Shown here piece after piece: positions 30,490 through 41,793 of a DNA stretch of 64,000 bases. Every line of letters starts with the position of its first letter. Position 1 is the stretch's first letter. Both the position numbers and the translations under genes were made by a program. Source of the DNA: Hanleya hanleyi (Eukaryota > Mollusca > Polyplacophora > Lepidopleurida > Hanleyidae); NCBI GenBank assembly GCA_036873755.1, contig JAVTVY010056966.1, positions 62,001 to 126,000 of the forward strand. Direction: 5' to 3'. The notes under the pieces were generated by a model. The model did no database searches. It was not told the origin of the DNA and was given only the letters and a program-made list of their open reading frames with translations.

Positions 30490-32060
30490 CCTGTGTGCGG
30501 TCTAGAATTTCCACCAGGAACTCGAAGGATGACACTCTCCTCTGTGAAGCACCTTCCAAGGTCTGCAGTAACTCCTCCTGGTTATCGTTCCGAATCGGTA
30601 TACCCAGAGCGATAAACACCACTGACTTATACAGATACAGTCAGCCTTCTGAAAGATCAAATCGGATCTCCATGATCCTTCCTTGGTGTTGGTAATGACT
30701 CCGTTCCATGCAGGGCAAGCATATTGTAGGTCTGATCGTTGTGGGTGGTTGGGCTTACCGGTCAGGTGTTCTTGTCCCAGCAAGGTGTTCCCATTCATAA
30801 GGCTTCTCATCCGGATCCATGTCCTTCCAATCCATAGGGGGCCATTGCTTCGTACTAGAACCCAGGGGGATTCGAACTGTGACTGAGCGGTGCCAATCCC
30901 TCCATGCTGGTGGTACAAGAGGCATGCATCCACTGCGCAGGATCTTCCATGCTCTAGCAGCAAACTCTGATAATCTTTTCCTAGGTTGAAGTGTCATTGA
31001 AGTCAGATCTAAAGGTACAGATGGTGGGTCTTCATCAGCAGAGACTACTACACGGTTGGTAGGGTGTGAGTGATGCACCTCTGTCGCTGGGACAACAACG
31101 CGAACAGGAGAAGGTAAGGATGATATTCTGCGGCAGATTGTCCACCCTCCTTGAAACCCTGTTCTGCATTTGACTGGACAAACATACTTGTGGTGTTTGG
31201 CATGTCTTTCTCATATGTGGGTGTAACCGCCTCATACACCATGACCAGGCTGGATGTTGATGGTTTTGGTGAGGTAAATGTCGCTGTGGTACTTGTTGCG
31301 AGATTCTATCGTCTCAAGGACTCGAGGAAACTACTGTCTATCTCAAGAACTTCACAGATTTGGTTGTGGACCCAACCATTTGTAGGTGGTATATCCTCAC
31401 CAACACCGCTGGGAGGCTCTGGCACACTAGTCAGGTTAATACCCTCTATTTTCTTAATAAGGGATTCAATGCTTCGACGGTCAAAACACACAGATGCTGA
31501 GATGGTTGCCTGGTACCGCAGTGAAGAGTTTGAAATGATATCTGCGAAGGTTCCACCTGATGTCGTCTGCAAGTTGATCAACTACAGCTCTATGGCAGGT
31601 CGACTCGGCGTGTACTAGGCCCGACGTGGAGATTTGAACGATGGGGGTCATCTAGTACAATTGCATCCTCATTGAAAGGCGACCGGTGTTTTGCTTGGAC
31701 CTGTGTGTTCCTCTTCCAGCCTTGTTCCCACTCGTCCTTAGATCTGGAGAATTGGATGGTCTTTAGCCATATCCTCATGAGCTGGCGCGCTTGTTAGGAT
31801 GCTGTGTCGCTCCAGAATGGGCTTCCATCCAATCGGCGGTGGTCGTCCGGGGTCAAGAAGAGCCAAAAGCCATTCTTATCAAACCAAAATTCCTGGCAGA
31901 CTCGCTGGGGGTGTCTTGGCCACGTGTGCTTTCAAATCGAACATCCTGCCATATGTCCTCTCCACCTTACAGAAAGGACACGGGACTGACAAACGTCTGT
32001 GGGGAGCTGCCACTAGATGGTGCCTCAAGTCCGTCTACTGTTAAACTTCGATGAGCACAA
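30490..32060 (-). pseudogene. Unrecognised frameshifted gene relic
   Basis: Minus-strand frames read in series: a Cys-rich start (VPCPFCKVERTYGRMFDLKA, ~31950-32020), FWLFLTPDDHRRLDGSPFW, RIWLKTIQFSRSKDEWEQGW (31700-31780), SSLRYQATISASVCFDRRSI (31470-31530), PPAWRDWHRSVTVRIPLG (30860-30910), and FDLSEG through VVFIALGIPIRNDNQEEL (30570-30680). One strand, consistent composition and complementary breaks suggest one decayed gene. I cannot name it. A transposon accessory ORF is likely given the gypsy element upstream. Confidence 0.4.
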
Positions 32061-32587
32061 CCAACAATCATGCTTTTGTCGTCTGGAAGCCATTCTGGAA
32101 ATATAACAACATTGATTGCAACATTACCCATGTTTGTAGCATTACATCATCTTCATCAATTCTGAAATGAATCTACTGTGTCTCAACCACTTCAATAAAG
32201 TATCGCCCGTCTGACTATCAGGGTTCAGCAATAGGGATTTTAACCTACTGTTATCTATATTGTCAGCCATTCTTCGTGGATCGAACATGTTGCCCTTACA
32301 GCCAGTCTCAACTCTATTACAGCTGGGTTAGTGAGGTGATCCACGCCACATGTCCAGCTGTATGTCCCTGGCACACGTGTTCACCAGCCATCCTCATGGA
32401 CTCTGCAACTGCATTACCATTCATCCACCCGGATCTGAACTTTGACAACGAAAATACTCGTGGTTACAATATTCTGATGATCCACTAGCTGCTCGGTTCG
32501 ACATGTCATCAAACCATCAGATAATAAAAAATAAACACAAAGACGTTTTGAATTTTTTCTCTCTGACATTTATTAATGCATGTTTAG
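32060..32587. other. Spacer without recognisable features
   Basis: Short frames only. No motif or repeat is seen. It probably includes the 3' untranslated part or remnant LTR of the adjacent gypsy element, but no paired LTR was found. Confidence 0.3.
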
Positions 32588-32839
32588 CTAAAGTTTCTTT
32601 AGCCCTTTTTGGATGCATTTCCGTAAGAACTTAATTTTCCCCTTTGTCTGAATACCACTTCCGTGGGTTTCTACCTTTGTAGGCAAGAAGACAATCGATG
32701 TGGCACACTCTAGGAGTAACCTTGACGACCTCTTCACCAGGTAGTTGACATCATCAATCCTGCGTAAAACAACATATGTACCTTTCCACTTGCAGGTAAG
32801 TTTGTTGCAGACACCAAGTTTCCGGGATGGTACATACAA
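32588..32839 (-). pseudogene. Gypsy integrase C-terminal tail
   Basis: KLTCKWKGTYVVLRRIDDVN matches the KWxGPYxV pattern (GPY/F-type module) at the C-terminus of Ty3/gypsy integrases. The frame is separated from the core at 33095 by frameshifts. Confidence 0.6.
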
Positions 32840-33094
32840 CCATATAGGCTGAACAACCTTCAGGGAGCATTTCTTTGAACGAGCATCATAATACTTCTTC
32901 CTGTATTCCGCTTTAGCCTTCAGAAACTTACGGCCCCTTCATGAGCTATTTGTAGGTTGTCTTGCAGATCGTAGAGATATTGATCTACATTTTGAGGTGC
33001 ATCTTCATATGTGGGTCGTCCGATGATCACTTGCACAGGCAGAGTGACCTCCCGACCAAACATCAGCATATTTTAGAAGCCCTATATGCCTAGA

Positions 33095-33907
33095 TTACCT
33101 TAGAAGAAATTCATCACAACGACGTTGCCGCTTCTCACAATACATGGTGAGCATTTCTGCGACTGTCCTGTTAAATCGATCTGCATTCCCATTGGCTTGG
33201 GAACGATACCCTGCCGTCCTTGTCTTGTCAGTCTGTAGCAGATGGCAAACTTCCCTGAAGAGTTGGGACTCAAAGTTCGTACCCAGGTCAGAATGAACCT
33301 GTAATGGAACACCAAAGCGACAGATGTACTCATTGACCATAGCCCTGGCAAAAGTCTTGACCCCTTGATCAGGAAGAGGAACGGCTTCGACCCACTTTGT
33401 GAAGCAATCTGTCATTACAAAATTGTACTTATTCCCCCTACTCGTAAGTGGTATTGGGCCAAGTATATCTATGGCAAGCCTTTCAGATGGTTCTCCACTA
33501 ATATATTGCCCAAGTGGAGCCCGAACAGTTTTTGGGGTATTCCTCGCTGTGCACTTATCGCAAGTGGTACAGTACCTCTCCATATCGTCTCTGACACACG
33601 GCCAATAAAATGACTGTTTGACTTTCTCCAGCATTTTCTCGGAACCGAGATGTCCAGAGGTTGAGATATGATGATGATATATCAAGATGTCATTACGATG
33701 AGCTGTCGGAACTATTAGCTGGTATGTAATTTTATCTCTGTCACCTACCCATTTTCTGTAGAGCATGCCATCCAATATCGCCAGACGATCCCAATGACGC
33801 CACAAGGTCTTATAATGTGAGGACAAATGCGAAATCTCAGGCCAAGGTGGTCGGCTGACCTTTTCCTCAACAGCAAGCAGAATTGGCCTAACATCCTTAT
33901 CTTCCAT
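33095..33907 (-). pseudogene. Gypsy integrase: HHCC zinc-binding and core domains
   Basis: The zinc-binding module is HHHISTSGHLGSEKM...YWPCVRDDMERYCTTCDKC. The core has AIDILGPIP (first Asp) and VHSDLGTNFES (second Asp), but at the third catalytic site it reads NADRFNRT, an Asp where VERFNRT has Glu. The frame is open for 270 codons. Integrase joins retrotransposon cDNA to host DNA. The substitution would probably impair it. Confidence 0.85.
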
Positions 33908-33943
33908 CTGCTTGTGCCTAATGTCTGAAGGACAGTTGTCGGA

Positions 33944-34706
33944 CTATTTACTCCGAGTTGAAACCCTCACTGCTGCAGTACCTTCCAATGTTTGCGAATC
34001 TTTCCATGACCCAGGTTTTGAATCTCTGGCGGGTTGATCACCAGAGCATGGTTCCTGGTCACCTAATGTGTCATTAATTTCCTGTTGGTGAGCACAAGCT
34101 TTGCAGGGTTGCCTGAACAGGGCGTCTGTATTGCCATCACTACGACCAGCTCTATGGACTACTCGTAGGTTGTATGTTCTTGTAGCCATCTGGCTGTCTG
34201 ACCTGACGGTTGCTCCAAAGTTCTCATCCAGCTCACAGCAGAATTGTCTGATCTTAGAATGCCTTCTTGGCCATAGAGATGTAAGTGCTTCAAGGCAGTG
34301 ATAACAGCGAGCAATTCCTTACGGGTGACACAGTACAACTGTTTATGCTTATTAGGCGATTTACTCGTGCAGGCAATAACTCGTTCCTCTCCGTCCTGTT
34401 CCTGGGAAAGTATTGCCCCACAGCCTGGTCACTGGCGTCCGTGTCAAGAATAAATTGAACACCTTGTGTGGGGTATGCCAATATCGGAGTTGATGTCAAC
34501 TTTGGTGACAATTCCTGGAATGCCTTCTCACGCTCAGGAGTCCACTTGCTTCTGAAAACAAGCTTATGAAATGGCATAGAAATAGTGGCAAAGCTCTTCA
34601 CAAATCTACGGTAATAGGAAGCTAAACCTACGAAGCTTCTAACTTCCTTGGCACTGGTTGGAGATCTTAACAGGATCAGTCTGGATGCCATCAGAAGATA
34701 CCACAT
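33944..34706 (-). pseudogene. Gypsy RT thumb and RNase H region
   Basis: SPTSAKEVRSFVGLASYYRRF, KWTPEREKAFQELSPKL and FILDTDASDQAVG (RNase H first Asp) lie at 34420-34670. Further frames end with YNLRVVHRAGRSDGNTDAL near 34110-34180, the usual RNase H end. Frame changes lie between. Upstream, GHVVSSDGIQTD abuts the inserted DNA at 34714. Confidence 0.75.
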
Positions 34707-34713
34707 GTCCTGG

Positions 34714-36200
34714 GGAAGTAGTCCATAGTTTCGGATTATTGGTCCCCCTCAAAAATTTTAATACAGCAGAGCGCCTTATGCAATACCTTATATACAGTAA
34801 AAATATACTGTGAGGTATGATACGCTCTGCTGACTTGTAATAAACCATTTGCCTTGTCATTTTCGCTCAAATTGTTCAGTTTTATACCATTTTTATGTAC
34901 GCGTTCAGATCTTTCGAATGTCGGGCAGAATATTTAGAAATTTTCAAGTGTAACATAGAACAACTACGCCGATATCATATGTTGCCAAGCAGGACTATGC
35001 AGATTTACCTCCCCTTGGACGGGCCGACTATGGCATCTAAAATGCATTATCTCGGACACCAACATCAATTTAATTACTCAACATGATATTTTCCAACGTA
35101 AAACTCGTCGCCAATATTAAATACTGTGAATAGGTAACAATTATTTGCGTCTTATCAATTATTTTTGAAGATTCTGAGAGAATTTTCGATATTTACCAGA
35201 CGGAGAAAAGTACAAATTTTACATCAATTCGACCATAGTTCCAGTTATTTTTACATATTCCGTGCCTATCTGATATAATTTAGAAGCTAGAAAGGGAGAT
35301 TATAATTCGGACAATTGCTGCGAACCCATCGTTATGGCTATTACGATAATATTTGAGGTTTTATGTCGAAATGTCGATTTCAGATCATAAAAACCACCAA
35401 AACAAAGATGGGGTAGGGGGAAAGGGGAGGAACGGATATCCAACGAAAAGGCCCTTATATGGCAAGTGTGATATACTAGTGTACTCGTATACTCTCGCAG
35501 ACTATTATGCGCCAGCAACACTTTTTCCATAAAATACATCTTAATCATATAGGAAGTAGTCCATAGTTTCGGATTATTGGTCCCCCCTCAAAAATTTTAA
35601 TACAGCAGAGCACCCGGGTCTGACCACATGATAATTACCCTTCCCTTTTTGGTAACCAGCATTTACAGTACCAAGCTTCTGGGTACTACCATTCCTTCAA
35701 AATGACATATGCGGATGGGTGGCTCGGTTGAGCTATATGGCGAGTCGGGTCGCGAATTCAACCTTCGTCAGCCTCAGTTTCGTACGTTTTTCAGGTGTTT
35801 AAAATTAGGGTTATGTTACATATGGAATATATGAGAAAACGGCCTGGTCGACCCCATATTTTGAATAGCTTTTTTATCTCGCCTCGAGACGGGGAACACT
35901 GAGAAGAAATCTTATTGAAATCGATTGTCAAGATTTTTCCAGGAAATGAATGAAATATGGCGTATTTTGGGTCATTTCAATAGGTTTTCCAGAAAATATG
36001 GAGTACGTTCCGAGGGAAGAAAATTTATCCCGGGCTATATTTGCATAACTGGCTTGTATGCTGAATTAATGGTATGAGCATTGCCATGAAGAAAATATAT
36101 ACTTTTATAGGGGTTTTCTGGATGGTTTGGCATCTCAGAAAGACGGAAGGACTATACCAAGGGTCTATTTCCAGCAACGAGGGGTCTACTGTGGACTGCA
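34714..36200. other. ~1.5-kb insertion within the gypsy RT, bounded in part by 58-bp direct repeats
   Basis: The sequence from GGAAGTAGTCCATAGTTTCG to AATACAGCAGAGC occurs at 34714-34772 and again at 35552-35611, one base longer. Beyond the first copy is an imperfect hairpin (AGCAGAGCG ... CGCTCTGCT, to ~34836). The remainder to about 36200 has no recognised genes. The right limit is approximate, where RT-like codons (RLMEANL) resume. It may be a small LTR-like or tandemly inserted element. Confidence 0.5.
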
Positions 36201-36273
36201 CCCTTGGAACTCGACACTTTGCTGGAAGAAGACAAGTTGGCTTCCATCAGGCGTTCAAATAATCGTTCAAGCC

Positions 36274-36582
36274 TCAGAATTGACTCGTCTCTCCACCCAA
36301 AATTATGTCATCCATGTAGACTAGACATTCCTCCCACTGTATACCTCGTAAAACATCCTCCATCAGCCGTTCAAAACTTGATGGCGTATTTAGTTGACCA
36401 AAGGGCATGACAGTGAACTGATACAATCCCTGAATTGTGGCGAAAGCTGTTTTCTCTCGGCCTTCCTTTGCCATAGGGATCTGCCAGAACCCAGAGTTCA
36501 AATCCATGCAGCTGAACCATTTTGCGCCGACCAAGGCATTCAGGCATTCATCCACTCGTGGAAGAAGATAGGAATCTTGCAC
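36274..36582 (-). pseudogene. Gypsy reverse transcriptase palm
   Basis: Reads SYLLPRVDECLNALVGAKWF, DLNSGFWQIPM, KTAFATIQGLYQFTVMPFG and the catalytic LVYMDDIIL. This is typical Ty3/gypsy RT. Open over 103 codons, preceded by broken sequence (LCFRLYYRRLN side) toward 36700. Confidence 0.85.
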
Positions 36583-36725
36583 CGTGACAGCATTCAGCCT
36601 TCTATAATCTAAACAGAAGCGTATACTACCGTCCTTCTTAGTACACAGGACGATGGGAGAGGCCTATGAACTGCAAGATGGCTCAATAACGCCCCTGTCA
36701 CTCATCTTTCGTAACTCCTCACGCT

Positions 36726-37185
36726 CTATCTCCCGCTTTCCAAAATGTAGTCTTCTAGGTGGCTGACGAATAGGAACCGCTGTACCAGTATTTTTATCTT
36801 GTGCTCAACTCCCTTAGATCTTCCAAGGTCAGCTGAGAACTCCGCAAATACTGACTGGAACTTGACAAGGACAGCAGCAAACCTCTCTCTCGTCTTTACT
36901 GAGGAGGGTCGTATTTCTTTCCCATAGATCTCTAAGATGGGCTGGCAATTGCTTAGAAGCTGGCTGACTACCACTATCCGCATGACACGTGGTACATCTT
37001 TGCTCATCTGGAATTCCAACATCATAGTAGGACTGGCATGTTCCCAACGCGGTTTTTGGATACAATGTTACTTCAGTATTGCTGTGGTTCAGAATCTTCA
37101 GACGTTTGTCATGGTATTGTAGTCTATTATTAGACAGGATGCTTCTAGAATATATGACGCAAGCTTGTTTACGTGGGTTAATCAC
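36726..37185 (-). pseudogene. Gypsy pol leader (protease-RT linker)
   Basis: Two overlapping frames (PHVMRIVVVS-like region and FAAVLVKFQSVFAEFSADLG, GVEHKIKI) resemble the linker upstream of gypsy RT, where a LLxxYxxVFA pattern precedes the first RT motif. Poorly kept. Confidence 0.5.
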
Positions 37186-37209
37186 TCCGATCTTTCTAGA
37201 AGATTATTA

Positions 37210-37752
37210 TAAATTGTATCTAGGCCAGATGATGATGTAATGCATATTCGAGAGGCTTCTTGATTTGGTGGAATGTACTGGAATGCCGTATAAAGTATAA
37301 ATAGCGTAACACTCAGTTATTCGGTAAGGGAATTCAAATTGGCTTTATGTGGGTGCGTTATACTGTGTTACCTTTGCTGCGAACTGCTGGATTGTATACT
37401 CCTGTGAATTGATTTTTGGCTGTTGTGTAATCTACGTGATTGAACTGTCGGAAATTGGACATTTACTACGACTCTAAACAACCGAGCAGTGTTGGACTAC
37501 CAAAATACAGAAAAGTGATTTGTGCACGTCGGCACGGACTGTGAAGAGATTTGTGCACGTCAACATGTACTGTGAAGTATACACCGGTATAGCATTGAAC
37601 AGTAAGACTATATTTCACATTTATTTGTTTTATTGACCTTACTTAATTTGTATATGATTTTAGTATTGTAAATAAATATTTGATTGTTAATCCTTGACTT
37701 CACAAACCATTTCTGTTACGTTTTTCTATTATCGTAAACTTGACGTGACAGA
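37210..37752 (+). repeat. Candidate 5' LTR and leader
   Basis: The AT-rich stretch has TATAAATAG at ~37295, AATAAA at ~37672, and a GACAGAAATTGTGGGCCTGTCCG junction at ~37746 that looks like an LTR end followed by a leader. Without the 3' LTR the limits cannot be proven. Confidence 0.4.
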
Positions 37753-37833
37753 AATTGTGGGCCTGTCCGCGAGCTTTGTTTACATTATAGCTGCCAGCTG
37801 ATCAGCTTTGCAACATAGTTCTAAATTGATACA

Positions 37834-39097
37834 TTGTCTAAATTTGTGAAGTCAGGGAGTATGCTATTTGAACCTGCACAGTTTGCTTCAAAGCCTAGTC
37901 GGGAGGTATTTGACGAATTACGCAAGGAGAATTTGTTCGCGCTGTGTAAATTCCTAGAAATTAAAGCTAAAACATCTTTGAGAAAGCAAGAAATTAAGAA
38001 ACTCATTATTAAACATTTTGTTAGCAAACAACTTTGGGATGAAAGTGATTTGGATTCAACTGAGGAAACAGCTGATGATTTGGAAATAAGGAGATTAGAA
38101 TTGCAACATCAGTTAGAATTAAAGAAATTAGAATTAGAGAGAGAAGTTAGAATTAGAGGAAAGAGAGAAAGAAAGAGCAGTAGAGAAAGAGAGAGAAAGA
38201 GAACGGGAAGAAAGACAGTTTCAGTTAGAGAGAGAAAAATTAGAGAAGGAAGGAGACATAGAATTAGAGAGAGAAAGGTTAGAAAAAGAGGAGAAAGAGA
38301 AAGAAAGACAGTTTCAATTAGAAATGAAAAATATGGAATTACAGTCGCAAACAAGTCCTCCTGCACGTGCACCTGTACAATCACAATTAAAATTTGATGC
38401 ATCTCGTCAAATACGTCTCTTCCCACCATCTCAGGAAAAAGTAGTCGATAAATATTTTCTGCATTTTGAGAAAATTGCTGAAAATTTAAATTGGTCAAAA
38501 GAAAATTGGAGTTTACTTCTTCAAAGTGTTTTGATCGGAAAGCCAAGGCACATTTATATTCAATTGACGGTAGAGCAAGCATCAGATTATGATACAGTGA
38601 AGGATTTAATCCTTAAAGGTTATGAATTAGTTCCTGAAGCCTATAGACAAAAGTTTCGTAGTTGTGAAAACGAAAACTCTCAGACTCATGTAGAATTTGT
38701 TCGTTCAAAAGAACAGTTATTTGATAGGTGGTGTGCTTCAGTTAAAATTGACAACCAATTTGAAAGCCTTAAACAGCTTATGCTGGTAGATGAAGTTAAA
38801 AGATGTATCCATGGTGATATTAGAACATTTCTTGATGAAAAGAATGCCAACACTTTAGATCAAGCAGCACGATTTGCTGACGAATACGCTCTGACACACA
38901 AATTGTCATTTGTCAATGCTGTTAAGCCAAGTTCATTCCAGTCTAATCTCTCAGGTAACAAACCCAGTTCTTTCTCAGGGCCTAAAACTTTTAACCCCAG
39001 TTACAAAGGTCAAAGGTCAAACACAAAGTCTCAGTCACCCATTTTAACACTCAAAATAAGTCTCCCGTTTGCAATTATTGTAAGAGGGAAGGCTAAT
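37834..39097 (+). pseudogene. Gag of the Gmr1-type element
   Basis: The first 130 codons form a charged coiled-coil region (LEIRRLELQHQLELKKLELE followed by Arg/Glu repeats). A frameshift near 38300 moves to the frame with the capsid-like core: FLHFEKIAENLNWSKENWSL, ILKGYELVPEAYRQKF, QTHVEFVRSKEQLFDRW, RFADEYALTHK. This SCAN-like core forms the particle in related elements. A stop at 39098 cuts the zinc knuckle (CNYCKREGH is split by a frame change at ~39085). Confidence 0.75.
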
Positions 39098-39099
39098 TA

Positions 39100-39690
39100 A
39101 TGGCTAATTGTTTTAAATTGAAAAGAAGACAAGATCAAGCCTTTCAAAAGCCCAGTGGTTTCCTCACTTCAAGATTTATACCCAAGCAGGTTAGTGACGA
39201 TCATAATGGATATGATGTTAAGATGGCCAAGGACACTGTTCTTGTTAGTTCTATCAAGGATAAGGTTGACAGTTTTTCAAATCCTGTTATGGAGATTTTT
39301 GAACCATTTATCCACAATAGTTTTGTGTCATTTTCAAGTGACTTGTCTAATGCTACTCCTGTGAAGATTTTGCGAGACACGAGCGCGTCCCAGTCTCTTT
39401 TGTTGGCAGATACTTTGCCGTTTTCTGACTCTTCATCTGCAGGCAGGAATGCCCTGATTAAAGGGGTAGATTCTGTGAATTATACACCCGTTCCGCTCCA
39501 TAACGTTCATCTGTCTTCCGACTTGATTTCTGGACCTGTTACGGTGGGTATTAAAGGTAGTTTACCATTTGAGGGTGTTCAATTACTTCTTGGTAATGAT
39601 CTTGCGGGAGATGAGGTCGGGGTTAACTCGATCGTAACTGGCAAGCCTTGTTTGGATCAGATCCATGATCCAGTTGAAGACGAAATTTAA
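39100..39690 (+). pseudogene. Retroviral-type aspartic protease region
   Basis: The frame follows the broken knuckle (MANCFKLKR). It carries TPVKILRDTSASQSLLL, where the family has DTGA, followed by ISGPVTVGIKGSLPFEGVQ and LLGNDLAGDEV. The catalytic Asp-Thr is kept but Gly is replaced by Ser. The frame ends at 39690, and the linker to integrase (39694-39942) is in another frame. Confidence 0.7.
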
Positions 39691-39884
39691 GGTTTGTATC
39701 CTGCTTGTGCAGTTACTAGAGCCATGAGTAAATTGGCTGAGGAGTCTGGAAAGTCTCTTAAAGGTGACGTCATCGATGACGTTTGTTTGGCCGACACTTT
39801 CGTGTGTTTAAATAAAGAGGCTAATAAGCCACATTCTGATAGCAAATTGGAATGTTCTAATGACAAAAAATTTCAAAATCACGG

Positions 39885-41300
39885 TTGGTTAATGAACAGC
39901 ATAGTGACAAAGACATTTCCAAGTTGTTTGACAAGGCAGTAGATGAGTGTGATGTAACTCAAGAGCCTGTGTGTTACTTTTGTAAAAATGGTGTTCTTAT
40001 GCGCAAATGGCGACCGCCAGATGTGTCACCTGATGATGAGTGGGCAGTTAAGTATCGGACTGTAGTACCAAATTCATATCGTTCAGATATCCTCAGACTA
40101 GCCCACGAAACAAATCTTGCAGGCCATTTAGGTGTTAATAAAACATATTACAAAATTCTAAATCATTTCTATTGGCCAAATTTAAAGAAAGATGTAACGG
40201 AATTTTGTAAATCATGCCACACATGTCAGTTGGCAGGAAAACCAAACCAAACCATACCAAAGGCCCATCTACAACCAATCCCTGCACTTGAGGAAGCATT
40301 TAGTAGGGTGATTATAGATTGTGTTTGTCCATTACCGAAAACAAAGTCAGACAAGCAATACATGTTAACAATCATGTGTGCTTCAACCAGGTTCCCTTGA
40401 GGCCATTCCTTTATGGAATATTAAGGCAAAAACTATTGTTAAGGCCTTAGTTAAGTTGTTCACACTTGTCGGCCTACCCCAGTCTGTTCAGTCTGATCAG
40501 GGATCTAATTTCATGTCGGGAATCTTTCAACAAGTCATGCATGAATTGGAAATAAAGCAGTACAAATCATCTGCATACCACCCTGAAAGCCAAGGCGCAC
40601 TAGAAAGATTTCACCAGACATTAAAGAACATGATTAGGACTTATTGTTTTGAAACTGAGAAAGGCTGGGATAAAGGCATACATTTGTTATTGTTTGCTGT
40701 TAGAGAGTCTGTACAAGAGTCTTTAGGCTTCAGTCCATTTGAATTAGTCTTTGGCCATACAGTTAGAGGACCACTTAAACTGCTAAAGGAAAAGTTCCTA
40801 GACAGTGACCTTGACTCATGTAGTCTCTTACAATATGTGTCGGACTTTCGCACCAGGTTGACTAAAGCACGTGATTTGACCATGTCAAATTTAAAGTCAG
40901 CACAAAAATGTATGAAAATAACCTATGATAAACATGCCCTTAAACGAAGTTTCAAACCTGGTGAGAAGGTACTGGCTTTTCTGCTTATTCCTGGTAATCC
41001 ACTTAAGGCTAGATATTATGGTCCTTATGCCACTGAAAAGAAATTAAGTGACCTTAATTATGTAATTCAGACTCCTGATAGGCGTAAACACAAACACTTA
41101 TGTCATGTAGATATGTTAAAGTTATACATAGACAGAGATAGCACTAACAGTACTGTACACCCTGTAAGTGTAGTTAGTTCTGACCCTGATAATAATGAAA
41201 CTTGTGAAGAGCCCATGACAGCGGCAAAATTACAGAACTCTGACATTCTACTTAATTTGGATTCCAAGTTGTGTCATCTTGAACCAGCGCGTCAGGAAGA
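39885..41300 (+). pseudogene. Integrase, located upstream of RT
   Basis: HHCC module: HETNLAGHLGVNKTYYKIL ... CKSCHTCQ (40107-40230). Core: IIDCVCPLP (first Asp), a one-base insertion at ~40398 that shifts the frame, VQSDQGSNF (second Asp, ~40490) and HPESQGALERFHQTLK (Glu, ~40605). The C-terminal GPY-like module reads YYGPYATEKKLSDLNYVIQT. All three catalytic residues are present. Only the frameshift breaks it. Confidence 0.85.
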
Positions 41301-41793
41301 ACTTCGAACTCTGCTCAGTCAATATGAACATTTGTTTCCCGACATTCCTACTCGGACTGATAAAATTTCACATGACGTCAATGTCGGAGATTCTAATCCA
41401 GTGAAGCAGCACCCGTATCGTTTGAATCCCATTAAACAAAACTACCTGAAAAAAGAGATTCAGAATTTATTGGACAATGACTTCATTGAACCAAGTAATA
41501 GTAACTGGAGTTCACCTTGTATCCTCGTTCCAAAGCCAGATGGCAGTTACAGGATGTGTACTGACTACAGAAAGGTGAACACATTGACCAAAACAGATAC
41601 ATTCCCTATTCCACGCATTGACGATTGCATTGATAAAGTGGGAAGTGCCAAGTTCGTGTCAAAGTTTGATCTTCTGAAAGGATTTTGGCAAGTTTCACTG
41701 ACAGATCGTGCGAAGGAGAGATCAGCATTCGTCTCTTCGGAGGGTCTGTTCCAGTACAAACTCATGCCATTTGGAATGAAAAATTCTCCAGCT
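41301..41793 (+). pseudogene. RT N-terminal half, truncated
   Basis: Continuous with integrase in one frame: HPYRLNPIKQNYLKKEI, SPCILVPKPDGSYRMCTDYR, DLLKGFWQVSLTDRA and FQYKLMPFGMKNSPA. Then unrelated AT-rich sequence starts. The catalytic YxDD is missing. Continuity with integrase proves the unusual order. Confidence 0.85.

Larger units (their letters stand above)
32588..37190 (-). mobile_element. Decayed Ty3/gypsy retrotransposon, minus strand
   Basis: Pol domains lie in standard gypsy order on the minus strand: protease/RT leader (36726-37185), RT (36274-36582), RT thumb and RNase H (33944-34706), integrase (33095-33907) and C-terminal tail (32588-32839). About 1.5 kb of foreign DNA splits RT after the catalytic motif. 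Frameshifts occur throughout. No gag or LTR pair is identified. Confidence 0.8.
37200..41793 (+). mobile_element. Gmr1-type gypsy retrotransposon (integrase upstream of RT), 3'-truncated
   Basis: Domain order on the plus strand is Gag, protease, integrase, RT. The sequences belong to Ty3/gypsy, yet this order is that of Ty1/copia and defines the Gmr1 group. The element breaks off inside RT at 41793, right after MPFGMKNSPA, and loses the YxDD motif, RNase H and 3' LTR. Several single-base frameshifts are present. It lies tail-to-head after the other gypsy element. Confidence 0.8.

Noticed and set aside
31151..31618. 155-codon plus-strand frame as a gene
   Set aside because: The opposite strand carries a longer chain of protein-like segments in order, so this is probably the shadow.
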